64,000 nt of DNA from Pseudomonas nabeulensis (GTDB lineage: Bacteria > Pseudomonadota > Gammaproteobacteria > Pseudomonadales > Pseudomonadaceae). Under the pieces are notes generated by a model. That model had not been told where the DNA came from. It worked only from the letters and a program-made list of their open reading frames with translations, and did not search any database. Within the stretch, counting starts at the first letter, position 1, and each line of letters starts with the position of its first letter. Shown piece after piece: positions 46,047 to 54,650 of the stretch. Both the position numbers and the translations under genes were made by a program. The stretch is taken from contig NZ_QUZT01000001.1 of the NCBI RefSeq assembly GCF_004682045.1, positions 230,971 through 294,970 on the forward strand. Direction: 5' to 3'.

Positions 46047-46111
46047 GTTCGATCTCCCTGATTGCGGTGGATGATCGGAATTTCACAGCAAGATACAGGC
46101 CCGGTCGTGCA

Positions 46112-47554
46112 TCAACCCGTCGATTCAAGGCACATCGGCGGACGGCGTTGTACCCATTGCGTGAGTTGTTCATGGGCATAGGCCAATTGCAGCACCGCGC
46201 GGTCCGCCTGGGCCGGGCCGATGATCTGCACGCCCATGGGCAGGCCTTGGGCGTTGAAGCCCACCGGTACGCTCATGCTCGGCAGGCCGGCCAGGGTCGG
46301 GCCGATCACCACTTCCATCCAGCGGTGATAGGTGTCCATTTCGCGCCCACCGACGAGGCGCGGCCACGGCTGTTGTGCATCGAAAGGGAACACTTGGGCG
46401 GTGGGCAGCAGCAGGAAATCGTAACGTTCGAACAACTTGGCCAGGGCCCGATACCACTCGCTGCGGTCCACCGAGGCCTGGTACACCTGCTGCGCACTCA
46501 AGCCCAGGCCGCCCTCCACTTCCCACTGTGCTTCGGGCTTGAGCAGCGCACGTTTCTGCGGGTTGGCATAGGCCGCACCGAGGTTGCCGTGCACCAGCCA
46601 GTGGCGATGCACCAACCAACTGCGCCACAGGCGCGCCATGGAAAAGTCCGGTTGGCAGCTTTCCACCTCGCAGCCCAACGCGGCGAAATCGCCGAGGGAC
46701 GCTTCGCACAAAGCCAGCACGCCATCGTCCATCGGCAAATAGCCGTTGTAGTCCCCCAGCCAGCCCAGGCGAGCGCCCTTGAAGTCGCGTTGTAAAGGTT
46801 CGCCCAGCACCGCCGGATCCTCCTTGGAGGACAGCGGCACTCGCGGGTCGTAACCGGCCTGGATGCTCAGCAACCGCGCCACATCCGTCACGCTACGGCC
46901 CATCGGCCCTTCGGTGCCCAGTTGCTGCACGAACAGTTCCGGAGTCGGCCCGTACGGCACGCGGCCTTGGGACGGGCGCAGGCCGAACACATTGTTGAAC
47001 GCCGCCGGGTTGCGCAGCGAGCCCATCATGTCGCTGCCATCGGCCACCGGCAGCATGCGCAACGCCAGTGCCACCGCCGCCCCGCCACTGCTGCCGCCGG
47101 CGACGAGGCGGGGGTCATAGGCATTGCCGGTGATGCCAAACAGCGTGTTGTAGGTTTGCGAACCCAGGCCGAATTCCGGCACGTTGGTCTTGCCGATGAT
47201 GATCGCGCCGCTGGCCCGCACCCGCGCCACGCTGATGGCATCTTCGCTGGGTACATGTTCAGCGAACAACGGAGATCCAAGCGTGGTGCGCAACCCCTTG
47301 GTCGCCGCCAGGTCCTTGATCGCCTGGGGCATGCCGTGCATCCAGCCACGGGACTGGCCGTGATCCAACTCGCGATCACATTGCCGCGCTTCGGCCAGCA
47401 CCGCCTCGGCATCGCGCAACGACACCAGTGCATTCACGCTCGGGTTGAAGCGCTGGATCTGCGCCAGATACGCCTGCATCACCTCTTCACACGACACCTG
47501 CCGCGCATGAATCGCCCGCGACAACTGCGTGGCATCCCAATCAACAATACTCAA
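46112..47554 (-). CDS. Amidase signature enzyme
   Basis: 480 aa. Ser-cisSer-Lys triad: K80 in MPQAIKDLAATKG, cis-Ser in AGGSSGGAAVAL (155/156), nucleophile S179 in ADGSDMMGSLRNPA. The usual GTDxGGS reads GSDMMGS here, a mild variation. Cytoplasmic; hydrolyses an amide to acid plus ammonia or amine. Overlaps the MFS stop by four bases and follows an M20 hydrolase, so a pathway for an imported N-acyl or amide compound is likely. Confidence 0.92.
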   Translation of the reverse strand: MSIVDWDATQLSRAIHARQVSCEEVMQAYLAQIQRFNPSVNALVSLRDAEAVLAEARQCDRELDHGQSRGWMHGMPQAIKDLAATKGLRTTLGSPLFAEHVPSEDAISVARVRASGAIIIGKTNVPEFGLGSQTYNTLFGITGNAYDPRLVAGGSSGGAAVALALRMLPVADGSDMMGSLRNPAAFNNVFGLRPSQGRVPYGPTPELFVQQLGTEGPMGRSVTDVARLLSIQAGYDPRVPLSSKEDPAVLGEPLQRDFKGARLGWLGDYNGYLPMDDGVLALCEASLGDFAALGCEVESCQPDFSMARLWRSWLVHRHWLVHGNLGAAYANPQKRALLKPEAQWEVEGGLGLSAQQVYQASVDRSEWYRALAKLFERYDFLLLPTAQVFPFDAQQPWPRLVGGREMDTYHRWMEVVIGPTLAGLPSMSVPVGFNAQGLPMGVQIIGPAQADRAVLQLAYAHEQLTQWVQRRPPMCLESTG

Positions 47555-48861
47555 GGCTTCACCTCATTCGAAAACGGCAGCGGCTTCTTCGCCCGCGGAG
47601 CTTCCTGCATGCAATAAGTGCCCAGCAGCGTCAGCACGCACGCGAACAACACATAGAACGATGGCGCCACCGGTGTGCCCAGCACTTTGCTCAGCCAGGT
47701 CACGATCAACGGTGCAAAACCACCGAACACCATGACCGCCACGTTATAGGCCACCGACACGCCGGTCGAGCGCACTTCGATGGGAAATTGCTCGGCCAAC
47801 GCGGTCGGCGCCGGGCCGAAGAAACCGCCAATGGCGGTGCAGAGCATCACCTGCATCACCAACAAACGCTCGATGGACGGCGCAGCGGCGACCCACACAT
47901 ACAGCGGGTAGACCATCACGAAAAACGCCAGGGTGAACGCCATCAACACCGGCCGTCGACCGAGGCGATCCGAGAGCAGGCCAGACAGCGGAATCACCAC
48001 GGTCATCAACGCCACCGCGAACATCTGCACCATCAACACCTGGTCCAGCGGCAGGCCAAGGTTCTTGTGGGCGAAGGTCGGCATATTCACCAGCACCACG
48101 TAGAACGACACCGTGGCGCCACAGGCCAGGCCCATGGATACCAGGATGCTGCGCCGATGCTCGCGCACCACCTGCATCAGGCTGGGCTCGGGGCCGGTGA
48201 CTTGCTTGCGGGCTTCGATGAATTCTTCCGGGTCTTCCATGTGCCGACGAATCCACAACCCCACCGGACCGATCAGCAAGCCAAATACGAACGGCAGGCG
48301 CCAGCCCCACAGGTCGAGGGTTTGTGGCGAAAAGAAGTGCGTCACCATCGCCACCATCGCCGCCCCGCCAAACACCGCCAGGCACTGCCCGACCAGTTGC
48401 CATGAACCGTACAACCCTTTGCGATGGGCCGGTGCGCTTTCCACCAGGAACGCCGTGGCGCTCGCGTACTCACCGCCGGTGGCAAAGCCCTGGAGCATAC
48501 GCGCCACCACGATCAGCATCGGCGCGCCCATGCCGATGGCGGCGTAGTTCGGTGCGAAGGCGATCAGCGCAATGGACACGGTCATCAGCCGGATAATCAA
48601 CTGCATCGCGGCCTTGCGGCCTTTGCGGTCCGAATAGATGCCCAGCAGGATCCCGCCCACCGGGCGCATGAAAAAGCCCACGCCAAAGGTGGCCAGGGCC
48701 ATCAAAAGCGAGGCGTATTCATCGTCCGAGGGGAAAAACTGCCGGGCGATGATGCTGGCCAGAAAGCCGTAAACGATGAAGTCGTACCACTCGAGCGCAT
48801 TGCCGATCACGGCCGCCACCACTTGGCGGGTGCGGGATACGCCTGGTCTTGAAGTCTGCAT
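47551..48861 (-). CDS. MFS transporter, metabolite:H+ symporter (MHS) type
   Basis: 436 aa from MQTSRPGVSRTRQVVAAVIG (48861), with CGGAG eight bases upstream. Twelve hydrophobic segments. The signature NALEWYDFIVYGFLASIIAR and the loop GIYSDRKGRKAAM are those of the MHS family (citrate, proline/betaine and ketoglutarate porters). Sits between the M20 hydrolase and the amidase, so it is the likely uptake system of this operon. Confidence 0.91.
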   Translation of the reverse strand: MQTSRPGVSRTRQVVAAVIGNALEWYDFIVYGFLASIIARQFFPSDDEYASLLMALATFGVGFFMRPVGGILLGIYSDRKGRKAAMQLIIRLMTVSIALIAFAPNYAAIGMGAPMLIVVARMLQGFATGGEYASATAFLVESAPAHRKGLYGSWQLVGQCLAVFGGAAMVAMVTHFFSPQTLDLWGWRLPFVFGLLIGPVGLWIRRHMEDPEEFIEARKQVTGPEPSLMQVVREHRRSILVSMGLACGATVSFYVVLVNMPTFAHKNLGLPLDQVLMVQMFAVALMTVVIPLSGLLSDRLGRRPVLMAFTLAFFVMVYPLYVWVAAAPSIERLLVMQVMLCTAIGGFFGPAPTALAEQFPIEVRSTGVSVAYNVAVMVFGGFAPLIVTWLSKVLGTPVAPSFYVLFACVLTLLGTYCMQEAPRAKKPLPFSNEVKP

Positions 48862-48920
48862 GAGGAACACTCCGTTCAACCGATAAGGGAAAGGGTCCAG
48901 CGGCAGAAAAAAGCAGGTCG

Positions 48921-50096
48921 TCAGGCAGGCTTGAGCCAGCTCTCGGCCAGCGCGCCCCAATAGGCGGCGCCGGTCAGCAGGATGTCGTCGTTGAAGTCAT
49001 AGGCGGGGTTGTGCACCATCGGCCGCGATACGCCGTTGCCGATAAACAGGTAACTGCCGGGGCAGCGTTGCAGCATCCAGGCGAAGTCTTCGCTGCCCAT
49101 CAGGGTGCGGGTGTTGCCGTCCACGGCGTCGGCGCCAAGCAAGGCGATACCGACCTGGCGGGCGAACTCGGTTTCTTCGGGGTGGTTGACCAGCACCGGA
49201 TAGGCCGGGCGATGATCGATCTGCACGGTGCAGCCGAAACTGGCGGCCTGGGTGTGGATGATGGCGAATACCCGCTCCAGCATCTGCTCACGTACCTTGG
49301 GATTGAGTGCGCGCAGGCTCAAACGCAGTAGCGCCTCTTGAGGAATCACATTCGCCGCCTGCCCCGCTTGCAGCGCGCCGACCGTCACCACGGCCGCTTC
49401 CTGGGTGTCGATATTGCGCGCCACCACGGTCTGCAATGCCATGACCATGCTCGCCGCCGCCACCAAGGGGTCCACCGTCAGATGCGGCATGGAGCCATGA
49501 CCGCCAACACCTTCGAGGGTCACCGTAAGCAAATCCTGGGACGCCATCATCGGCCCGACACGCAAGCCCAGATGCCCCGCCGGCAGGCCCGGCATATTGT
49601 GCATGCCGAACAGGCCGTCACAGGGAAAGCGCTCCAGCAAGCCATCGGCGAGCATCGCCTCGGCGCCGCCCTGGCCTTCTTCGGCGGGTTGGAAGATCAG
49701 GTTCAAGGTGCCGTCGAATTGCCGCGTTGCCGCCAGGTAACGCGCAGCCCCGAGCAACATGGTGGTGTGGCCGTCATGCCCACAGGCATGCATGCAACCG
49801 GCGTGCTGGCTGGTGTAGGCCGCGCCGGTGTTTTCGATGATGGGCAAGGCATCCATATCGGCACGAATGCCCAGGGTACGCGGGCTGCTGCCGTTGCGCA
49901 GCGCACCGACGACGCCGGTCTTGCCGATGCCGGTGTGAACCTCGTAGCCCCAGTCTTTCAGCGATTGGGCGACCAGTGCCGAAGTGCGGTTTTCTTCGAA
50001 GCCGAGTTCAGGGTGAGCGTGAATATCATGACGCACGGCGTGCAAATCGCCGGCCACGTCGCTGAGCCAATCCAGGATGTGCTGGTGTGGGCGCAT
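48921..50096 (-). CDS. M20-family amidohydrolase (aminoacylase/hippurate hydrolase type)
   Basis: 391 aa, with GAGGAG nine bases upstream. Metal ligands are C105 and H107 in HACGHDGHTTMLLGAA, the general base pair E139/E140 in FQPAEEGQGG, H166 in GMHNMPG, and a late histidine in MVHNPAYDFND. The dimerisation domain (VGGHGSMPHLTVDPLVAAAS) is normal. Removes acyl groups from N-acyl amino acids or similar amides. First gene of the operon with MFS, amidase and iclR. Confidence 0.92.
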   Translation of the reverse strand: MRPHQHILDWLSDVAGDLHAVRHDIHAHPELGFEENRTSALVAQSLKDWGYEVHTGIGKTGVVGALRNGSSPRTLGIRADMDALPIIENTGAAYTSQHAGCMHACGHDGHTTMLLGAARYLAATRQFDGTLNLIFQPAEEGQGGAEAMLADGLLERFPCDGLFGMHNMPGLPAGHLGLRVGPMMASQDLLTVTLEGVGGHGSMPHLTVDPLVAAASMVMALQTVVARNIDTQEAAVVTVGALQAGQAANVIPQEALLRLSLRALNPKVREQMLERVFAIIHTQAASFGCTVQIDHRPAYPVLVNHPEETEFARQVGIALLGADAVDGNTRTLMGSEDFAWMLQRCPGSYLFIGNGVSRPMVHNPAYDFNDDILLTGAAYWGALAESWLKPA

Positions 50097-50232
50097 AGGT
50101 GATTCTCCTCACAGGCGGGTGTTCCCGTTCTTGTTTGCTGCACAGCGCCAGCTAACCGCGATGTGGGCGAGAGGACAATCAAAGGTGGTTCCACTGGGTG
50201 GAACCAAGGTGTATTTGTCGTTTACTGGACCC

Positions 50233-50324
50233 TGTGGGAGGGAGCTTGCTCCCGATAGCGGTGGGTCAGCTGGCATGTGTGTCGGCTGACACTCAGTCAT
50301 CGGGGGCAAGCCCCCTCCCACAAG
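50233..50324. repeat. REPIN, standard type
   Basis: Arms TGTGGGAGGGAGCTTGCTCC and GGGGGCAAGCCCCCTCCCAC in inverted order, upstream of the M20 hydrolase gene and downstream of the small membrane protein gene. The left arm has one base changed (GGGAGC). No insert. Confidence 0.9.
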
Positions 50325-50338
50325 GGATGTGAGGGGTG

Positions 50339-50653
50339 TCAGGGGGTCAGGCGGCAGCCATGGCGGTCGCCGAGCCAGCGGGCGGTGTGGGTACGGCCCA
50401 ACCCACTGGCGGTGACTTCGCTGCGCTCCGGGTTATCGCTGAACGCGCTGGTCGGCACGTACTGCTTCACATAGCCCCGGCAATACTCCGCCGGATTGTT
50501 CGCCACATACCGGCACGAGCAATACTCCTTGGCCGTGTACGCCGCGATGATGTCGGGGAAGGCTTGCAGGTTGACGCGCTCGTGCCACACCCATCCCAGC
50601 AACGCCAACAACAGTACCAGCAACACACTGATCACCGGCCGACGACGGATCAT
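50339..50653 (-). CDS. Small membrane-anchored Cys-containing protein, unknown
   Basis: 104 aa, start overlapping the serine hydrolase stop by four bases. One N-terminal membrane segment (ISVLLVLLLALLGWVWHERV) leaves the rest in the periplasm. That part holds CSCRYVANNPAEYC and a late Cys (four in all). No family recognised; homologues are often annotated as amidase without basis that I can see. Likely works with the serine hydrolase upstream in a Pho-controlled pair. Confidence 0.75.
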   Translation of the reverse strand: MIRRRPVISVLLVLLLALLGWVWHERVNLQAFPDIIAAYTAKEYCSCRYVANNPAEYCRGYVKQYVPTSAFSDNPERSEVTASGLGRTHTARWLGDRHGCRLTP

Positions 50654-51723
50654 GGTTGCACCGCCGCGAGCACGCGCTTGAGCAGTTCGTTGTGGCGGTA
50701 GCTGCCGTCGCGATCATCGCCGTAGCGCACGATCACCAAGTGTTCGGCAGGCATGACGTAGAGCGCTTGCCCCCAGTGGCCGAGGGCGGCGAAGGTGTCG
50801 CCAGGGGCGTCGGGCCAGGGTCTCGGCGCGCCTTTGTTGAGCCACCAATGGCCGCCCGGTACGGCTTCATCCTGGCCGGCTTGGTAGTTCGTGAACGGTT
50901 GGCGATTGAAGGCGACCCACTCTTTAGGCAGCAACTGCTGCTCACCCCAGCGGCCGTCACGTGCCATCAATAGTCCCACGCGGGCCAAATCGCGAGCGGT
51001 GAGGTAGGCGTAGGACGAGGCAACAAACGTCTCATCAGCATCGGTTTCCCACGTCGCGCTGCGAATCCCCAACGGCTTGAACAGCGCATCCCACGGGTAA
51101 CTCATATACGCCTTGTGGCCGAGCATGCCTTTAAGGGCGGCGGAGAGGATGTTGGTGTCGCCACTGGAATAACGGAAGGCCTGAGCCGGCGCGCTGGCGG
51201 CTTCGGTGTTTGCCGCGAACTCGGCCATATCGCTGTGGCCACGGGTGTAGAGCATCGCCACTACCGAGGATTTCAGCGGGGCGAATTCGTAGTCTTCCTG
51301 CCAGTCGAGGCCCGAGGCCCAGTGCAGCAGGTCACCCAGGGTGACCTTCGGGTGTTGCTTCATCGGCGGGTAAAAACGTGCGGCGGGGTCGCTCAGTTTG
51401 AAGCGGTTTTCAGCGTAGGCCACGCCCAGCACGGTGGCCATCAGGCTTTTGCTGACGGACCAGGTCAAGTGCGGCGTACTGGCGGTGGTGGGTGCGGCGT
51501 AGCGTTCGTAAATGATCTCGCCGTCGCGGATCACCAGCAGCGCATCGGTGCGAATGCCGGTGCGCGTGGCGTCATCACGCGGTGGAAAAGCGTAGGCATT
51601 CAGCGCCTCCACAGCAGGACCCGAGAGTGCGGTGCCCATGGCCCAGTCTTTGTCTGGCCAGGTTTCGGCGTGGGCGGTAACGGTGACAAACAGCAGCGCA
51701 ACACACAACAAGCCTCGGACCAT
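50650..51723 (-). CDS. Serine hydrolase, beta-lactamase/class C type, exported
   Basis: 357 aa from MVRGLLCVALLFVTVTAHAE (51723). A signal peptide precedes a penicillin-binding-like fold. The SxxK motif is S89-V-S-K92 (WSVSKSLMA), and the Tyr motif is in FRYSSGDTNILS. The final strand GHWGQALYVMPAEHLVIVRY replaces a KTG triad. Such enzymes are esterases or peptidases rather than true lactamases. A strong Pho box lies 51-68 bases upstream on the same strand, so phosphate starvation may induce it. Confidence 0.88.
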   Translation of the reverse strand: MVRGLLCVALLFVTVTAHAETWPDKDWAMGTALSGPAVEALNAYAFPPRDDATRTGIRTDALLVIRDGEIIYERYAAPTTASTPHLTWSVSKSLMATVLGVAYAENRFKLSDPAARFYPPMKQHPKVTLGDLLHWASGLDWQEDYEFAPLKSSVVAMLYTRGHSDMAEFAANTEAASAPAQAFRYSSGDTNILSAALKGMLGHKAYMSYPWDALFKPLGIRSATWETDADETFVASSYAYLTARDLARVGLLMARDGRWGEQQLLPKEWVAFNRQPFTNYQAGQDEAVPGGHWWLNKGAPRPWPDAPGDTFAALGHWGQALYVMPAEHLVIVRYGDDRDGSYRHNELLKRVLAAVQP

Positions 51724-51773
51724 GGACGCAAACTCAAGGGGGGCATTCAAGCCCGCGAGCCTAGCCGAGGGTG

Positions 51774-51791
51774 ATGACAGATTGGCGACAT
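51774..51791 (-). promoter_or_regulatory. Pho box for the serine hydrolase gene
   Basis: On the minus strand ATGTCGCCAATCTGTCAT matches CTGTCATAAATCTGTCAT at 14 of 18 positions by hand count, with the second half perfect. It lies 51-68 bases upstream of the hydrolase start, a workable PhoB position. Confidence 0.66.
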
Positions 51792-51797
51792 GAGGGG

Positions 51798-51815
51798 CTG
51801 TCATCCAAGCGTCAC
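51798..51815 (+). promoter_or_regulatory. Pho box for olsBA
   Basis: CTGTCATCCAAGCGTCAC matches the PhoB consensus at 13 of 18 positions by hand count (Y allowed last), with the first half CTGTCAT perfect. It lies about 96 bases upstream of the olsB start. Ornithine-lipid synthesis under PhoB is established in other bacteria. It sits six bases from the minus-strand box. Confidence 0.7.
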
Positions 51816-51910
51816 CATAACTTCATGGAGATGACACCGGGCCTGCCTAGCCTGAGTTTGGACAACAAAGTCGACCGGCCGAAATCGTGGCCGGCACTCG
51901 GAGACTCGCC

Positions 51911-52666
51911 ATGACTCAGATCGCCCGCATCAGCGACACCGGCAATGAACGCCGTCTGCAAGCCGAACGCCTGGTTGGCGCCGACGCGTTGCAAGAAGCC
52001 CAGGCCCTGCGGTTCAACGTGTTCAGCGGCGAGTTCAACGCCAAGCTGAAAGGCGCGGAGCTGGGTCTGGACATGGATGACTATGATGTTCACTGCAGCC
52101 ATATCGGCGTGCGTGACTTGAACAGCGGTCGCCTGGTGGCCACCACCCGTTTGCTCGATCACCAGGCCGCCAGCACTTTGGGCCGGTTCTATAGCGAAGA
52201 AGAATTCAGCCTGCATGGCTTGCTGCACCTGCAAGGCCCGATCCTGGAAATCGGCCGCACCTGCGTCGACCCGGCCTACCGCAACGGCGGCACCATCGCC
52301 GTGTTGTGGGGTGAGTTGGCCGAAGTGCTCAACCAGGGTGGCTACAGCTACCTGATGGGCTGCGCGAGCATTCCGATGCACGACGGCGGCATCCAGGCCC
52401 ACGCGATCATGCAGCGCCTGCGCGAACGCTACCTGTGCAACGAACACCTGCGGGCCGAACCGAAAAAACCACTGCCGGCGCTGGACCTGCCGTCCAACGT
52501 GATCGCGGAAATGCCCCCCCTGCTCAAGGCCTATATGCGCCTGGGGGCGAAGATCTGCGGCGAGCCGTGCTGGGATGAGGACTTCCAAGTCGCCGACGTG
52601 TTCATCCTGCTCAAGCGCGACAACCTGTGCCCGCGGTATGCGCGCCACTTCAAGGCTGCAATGTGA
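51911..52666 (+). CDS. olsB: L-ornithine N(alpha)-acyltransferase OlsB
   Basis: First step of ornithine-lipid synthesis: 3-hydroxyacyl transfer from ACP to ornithine. 251 aa from ATG 51911 with GGAG seven bases upstream. GNAT-like OlsB fold: [40 protein letters not shown], then [13 protein letters not shown]. Stop and olsA start share one base (TGATG). Induction under phosphate limitation is likely from the Pho box. Confidence 0.93.
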   Translation: MTQIARISDTGNERRLQAERLVGADALQEAQALRFNVFSGEFNAKLKGAELGLDMDDYDVHCSHIGVRDLNSGRLVATTRLLDHQAASTLGRFYSEEEFSLHGLLHLQGPILEIGRTCVDPAYRNGGTIAVLWGELAEVLNQGGYSYLMGCASIPMHDGGIQAHAIMQRLRERYLCNEHLRAEPKKPLPALDLPSNVIAEMPPLLKAYMRLGAKICGEPCWDEDFQVADVFILLKRDNLCPRYARHFKAAM

Positions 52667-53457
52667 TGAGCCGCCTGCGGGTGTACGGGCGCATTGCCCG
52701 CGTGCTGGTGGTGGTGGCGCTGGGCTTGAGCATGGCCAGCGTGTTTGGGCTGTTCGAGCGCTTAGGGATAGCCAACTCGATGGTGCGACGTCAGCGTTGG
52801 TCGCGGTTCTTTATGGCGCGGTTGACCAATGCCCTGCCCTTTCGCGTGACGGTGCACGGTGAGTTGCCGACGCAGCCGATGCTGTGGGTGAGCAACCACG
52901 TGTCGTGGACCGACATTCCGCTGCTGGGCGCGGTGGCGCCGATGTCGTTTTTGTCCAAGGCCGAGGTGCGCACCTGGCCGGTGGCGGGTTGGCTGGCGGC
53001 CAAGGCAGGCAGCCTGTTTATCCGCCGTGGCTCGGGCGACAGCCAGTTGATCCGCAAGCAAATGACCCGCCACCTGGAGCAACAGCATCCCCTGCTGATG
53101 TTCCCCGAGGGCACCACCACCGATGGCCGCAGCCTGCGCACCTTCCACGGACGCTTGCTGGCCAGTGCGATTGACGCGGATGTGGCCTTGCAGCCGGTGG
53201 CGATCCGTTACCTGCGCGATGGGCAAGTGGATTCGCTGGCACCGTTTATTGGCGATGATGATTTGCTCTCGCACCTGATGCGCCTGTTTGCCAACGACCA
53301 GGGCGATGTGGAAATTCATGTGCTCAAGCCGATTGCCTGTGCCGGGCAGGAACGCGCGGCGCTGGCGTATCAGGCGCAGCAGGCGGTGCAGAAGGCGTTG
53401 TTTGGGCCGGTGCCGGAGGTGGAGCAAGTGGATGCTCGGCCAGCTTTCGCCGCCTGA
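52666..53457 (+). CDS. olsA: Lyso-ornithine lipid O-acyltransferase OlsA
   Basis: Adds the second acyl chain to lyso-ornithine lipid. 263 aa from ATG 52666. One N-terminal membrane segment (ARVLVVVALGLSMASVFGLF). PlsC-type acyltransferase motifs: NHVSWTD with H78-x4-D83, the SKAEVRTWPVAGWLAAKAGS segment, and FPEGTTTDGRSLRTFHG. Translationally coupled to olsB; together they allow phosphate-free membrane lipid. Confidence 0.94.
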   Translation: MSRLRVYGRIARVLVVVALGLSMASVFGLFERLGIANSMVRRQRWSRFFMARLTNALPFRVTVHGELPTQPMLWVSNHVSWTDIPLLGAVAPMSFLSKAEVRTWPVAGWLAAKAGSLFIRRGSGDSQLIRKQMTRHLEQQHPLLMFPEGTTTDGRSLRTFHGRLLASAIDADVALQPVAIRYLRDGQVDSLAPFIGDDDLLSHLMRLFANDQGDVEIHVLKPIACAGQERAALAYQAQQAVQKALFGPVPEVEQVDARPAFAA

Positions 53458-53478
53458 CCTCAGATGAACACTCTTCAA

Positions 53479-53572
53479 ATGTGGGAGGGGGCTTGCCCCC
53501 GATAGCGGTAGATCAGTCAGCTTATCTATAGCTGACCCACCGCAATCGGGGGCAAGCCCCCTCCCACATTTT
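53479..53572. repeat. REPIN, standard type, abutting the acpH stop
   Basis: Arms GTGGGAGGGGGCTTGCCCCC and GGGGGCAAGCCCCCTCCCAC in inverted order, between the convergent olsA and acpH genes. It reaches to the last base of the acpH stop codon. No insert. Confidence 0.92.
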
Positions 53573-54156
53573 TAATTTTGAGTTGTCAGGTGGGTTTGTG
53601 CGAAGGCTTGCAATTCGGGGTAGAAGATTCGGAAATCTTCACTTAGAGGCTCATACAGCTCCCGCAACTCCTGCATCGCAAACCCCAACTCCTGCGGCTG
53701 CGTCAGCCGCCGCGAAATCCCCCGCAGCACCTGCTCCATCACCGCAAACTCGCGATAAGAACCCAGCCAATCATCCGCCGCCATCCACGGGGCAATCTGC
53801 GCCAAGCGCCCTGGCAGCTGCGGCTCGGCGGCCAATACGCGGTACACCTGCGAGGTGAAGCGTTCCAGCGGCTGGTCGGCATATAGCGTCCAGTCCCGCG
53901 CCAGACAGTGGTCGAAAAACACATCCAGGACGATCCCCGCATAACGCCTGCGGGTCAGGCTGAAACGCGACAACGCCTCCCCCACCAACGGATGGGTGTC
54001 GGTGAAACGGTCAATGGAGCGGTGCAGCGCAATCGCCGCTTCGATTTGCGGGTTGAACTGGCCCTGTAGGCGGCCTTTGACAAAATCGCCATAGAGGCTG
54101 CCCAGCAGTTGCGCAGGAAGTTGGCCGCCCAGGTGCAGATGTGCGAGATAATTCAT
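53572..54156 (-). CDS. acpH: Acyl carrier protein phosphodiesterase
   Basis: 194 aa. Removes phosphopantetheine from holo-ACP. Typical AcpH features: N-terminal MNYLAHLHLGGQLPAQLLGS, LYGDFVKGRLQGQFNPQIEA with the metal-binding Asp, ALHRSIDRFTDTHPLV, and VLDVFFDHCLARDW. Helical HD-like fold with the metal ligands in place. Monocistronic, divergent from the arsR gene. In the neighbourhood of olsBA, which also uses ACP. Confidence 0.9.
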   Translation of the reverse strand: MNYLAHLHLGGQLPAQLLGSLYGDFVKGRLQGQFNPQIEAAIALHRSIDRFTDTHPLVGEALSRFSLTRRRYAGIVLDVFFDHCLARDWTLYADQPLERFTSQVYRVLAAEPQLPGRLAQIAPWMAADDWLGSYREFAVMEQVLRGISRRLTQPQELGFAMQELRELYEPLSEDFRIFYPELQAFAQTHLTTQN

Positions 54157-54185
54157 GCCGCGCAGTCTAGCACTGCGATCAACGT

Positions 54186-54259
54186 ATCGTTATAACCCGA
54201 TATACCGATTTAGCCTGAGCTAAGACCGAATTCATATTGGTATATCGAGATATAACGAT
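54186..54259. promoter_or_regulatory. Two inverted operator-like repeats before the arsR operon
   Basis: ATCGTTATAACCCGATATACC at 54186-54206 recurs as its near reverse complement at 54237-54259 (GGTATATCGAGATATAACGAT), about 19 of 23 positions. A third related core CGCGATATAACGCG lies at 54276-54289. The sites lie 22-125 bases before the arsR start and suit a dimeric ArsR repressor. Confidence 0.65.
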
Positions 54260-54310
54260 TTAAGGTTCGCCTCATCGCGATATAACGCGTCACTACACCG
54301 AGCACCTGCC

Positions 54311-54637
54311 ATGTCCATCGACCTCGACGAAATAATAAAAGCCCTGGCGCACCCAGTACGGCGAGACATCCTCAACTGGCTCAAAGACCCGAAAGTGCAA
54401 TTCCCCGAGCAAGTGCACAACCACGAATACGGCATCTGCGCCGGGCAGATCGACCAGCGCTGCGGCTTGTCCCAGTCCACCGTGTCGGCCCACCTGGCGA
54501 CCCTGCAACGGGCGGGCTTGATCAGCAGCCAGAAGGCCGGGCAGTGGCATTTTTTCAAACGCAACGAGGACACCATCCAGGCGTTCCTCGATGCGCTCAC
54601 GACCGAGCTCAGCTCTGACATCAGCGAACCGCTGTAA
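54311..54637 (+). CDS. ArsR-family repressor of the MFS/OYE operon
   Basis: 108 aa. Winged helix-turn-helix: MSIDLDEIIKALAHPVRRDI, then CGLSQSTVSAHLATLQRAGL. The ELCVC metal motif is absent. A cysteine in ICAGQIDQRCGLS could sense metals or electrophiles, but the usual arsenic-binding cysteines are not in the classic place. First gene of a three-gene operon with an exporter and an old yellow enzyme; an electrophile or xenobiotic inducer fits best. Confidence 0.9.
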   Translation: MSIDLDEIIKALAHPVRRDILNWLKDPKVQFPEQVHNHEYGICAGQIDQRCGLSQSTVSAHLATLQRAGLISSQKAGQWHFFKRNEDTIQAFLDALTTELSSDISEPL

Positions 54638-54650
54638 CAAGGAAACCCTA

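Noticed and set aside
50650..51723. Antibiotic-resistance beta-lactamase
   Set aside because: SxxK and Tyr motifs fit the broader serine hydrolase/esterase family. The KTG motif is missing and the context is a Pho-type promoter, so a resistance call is not supported.
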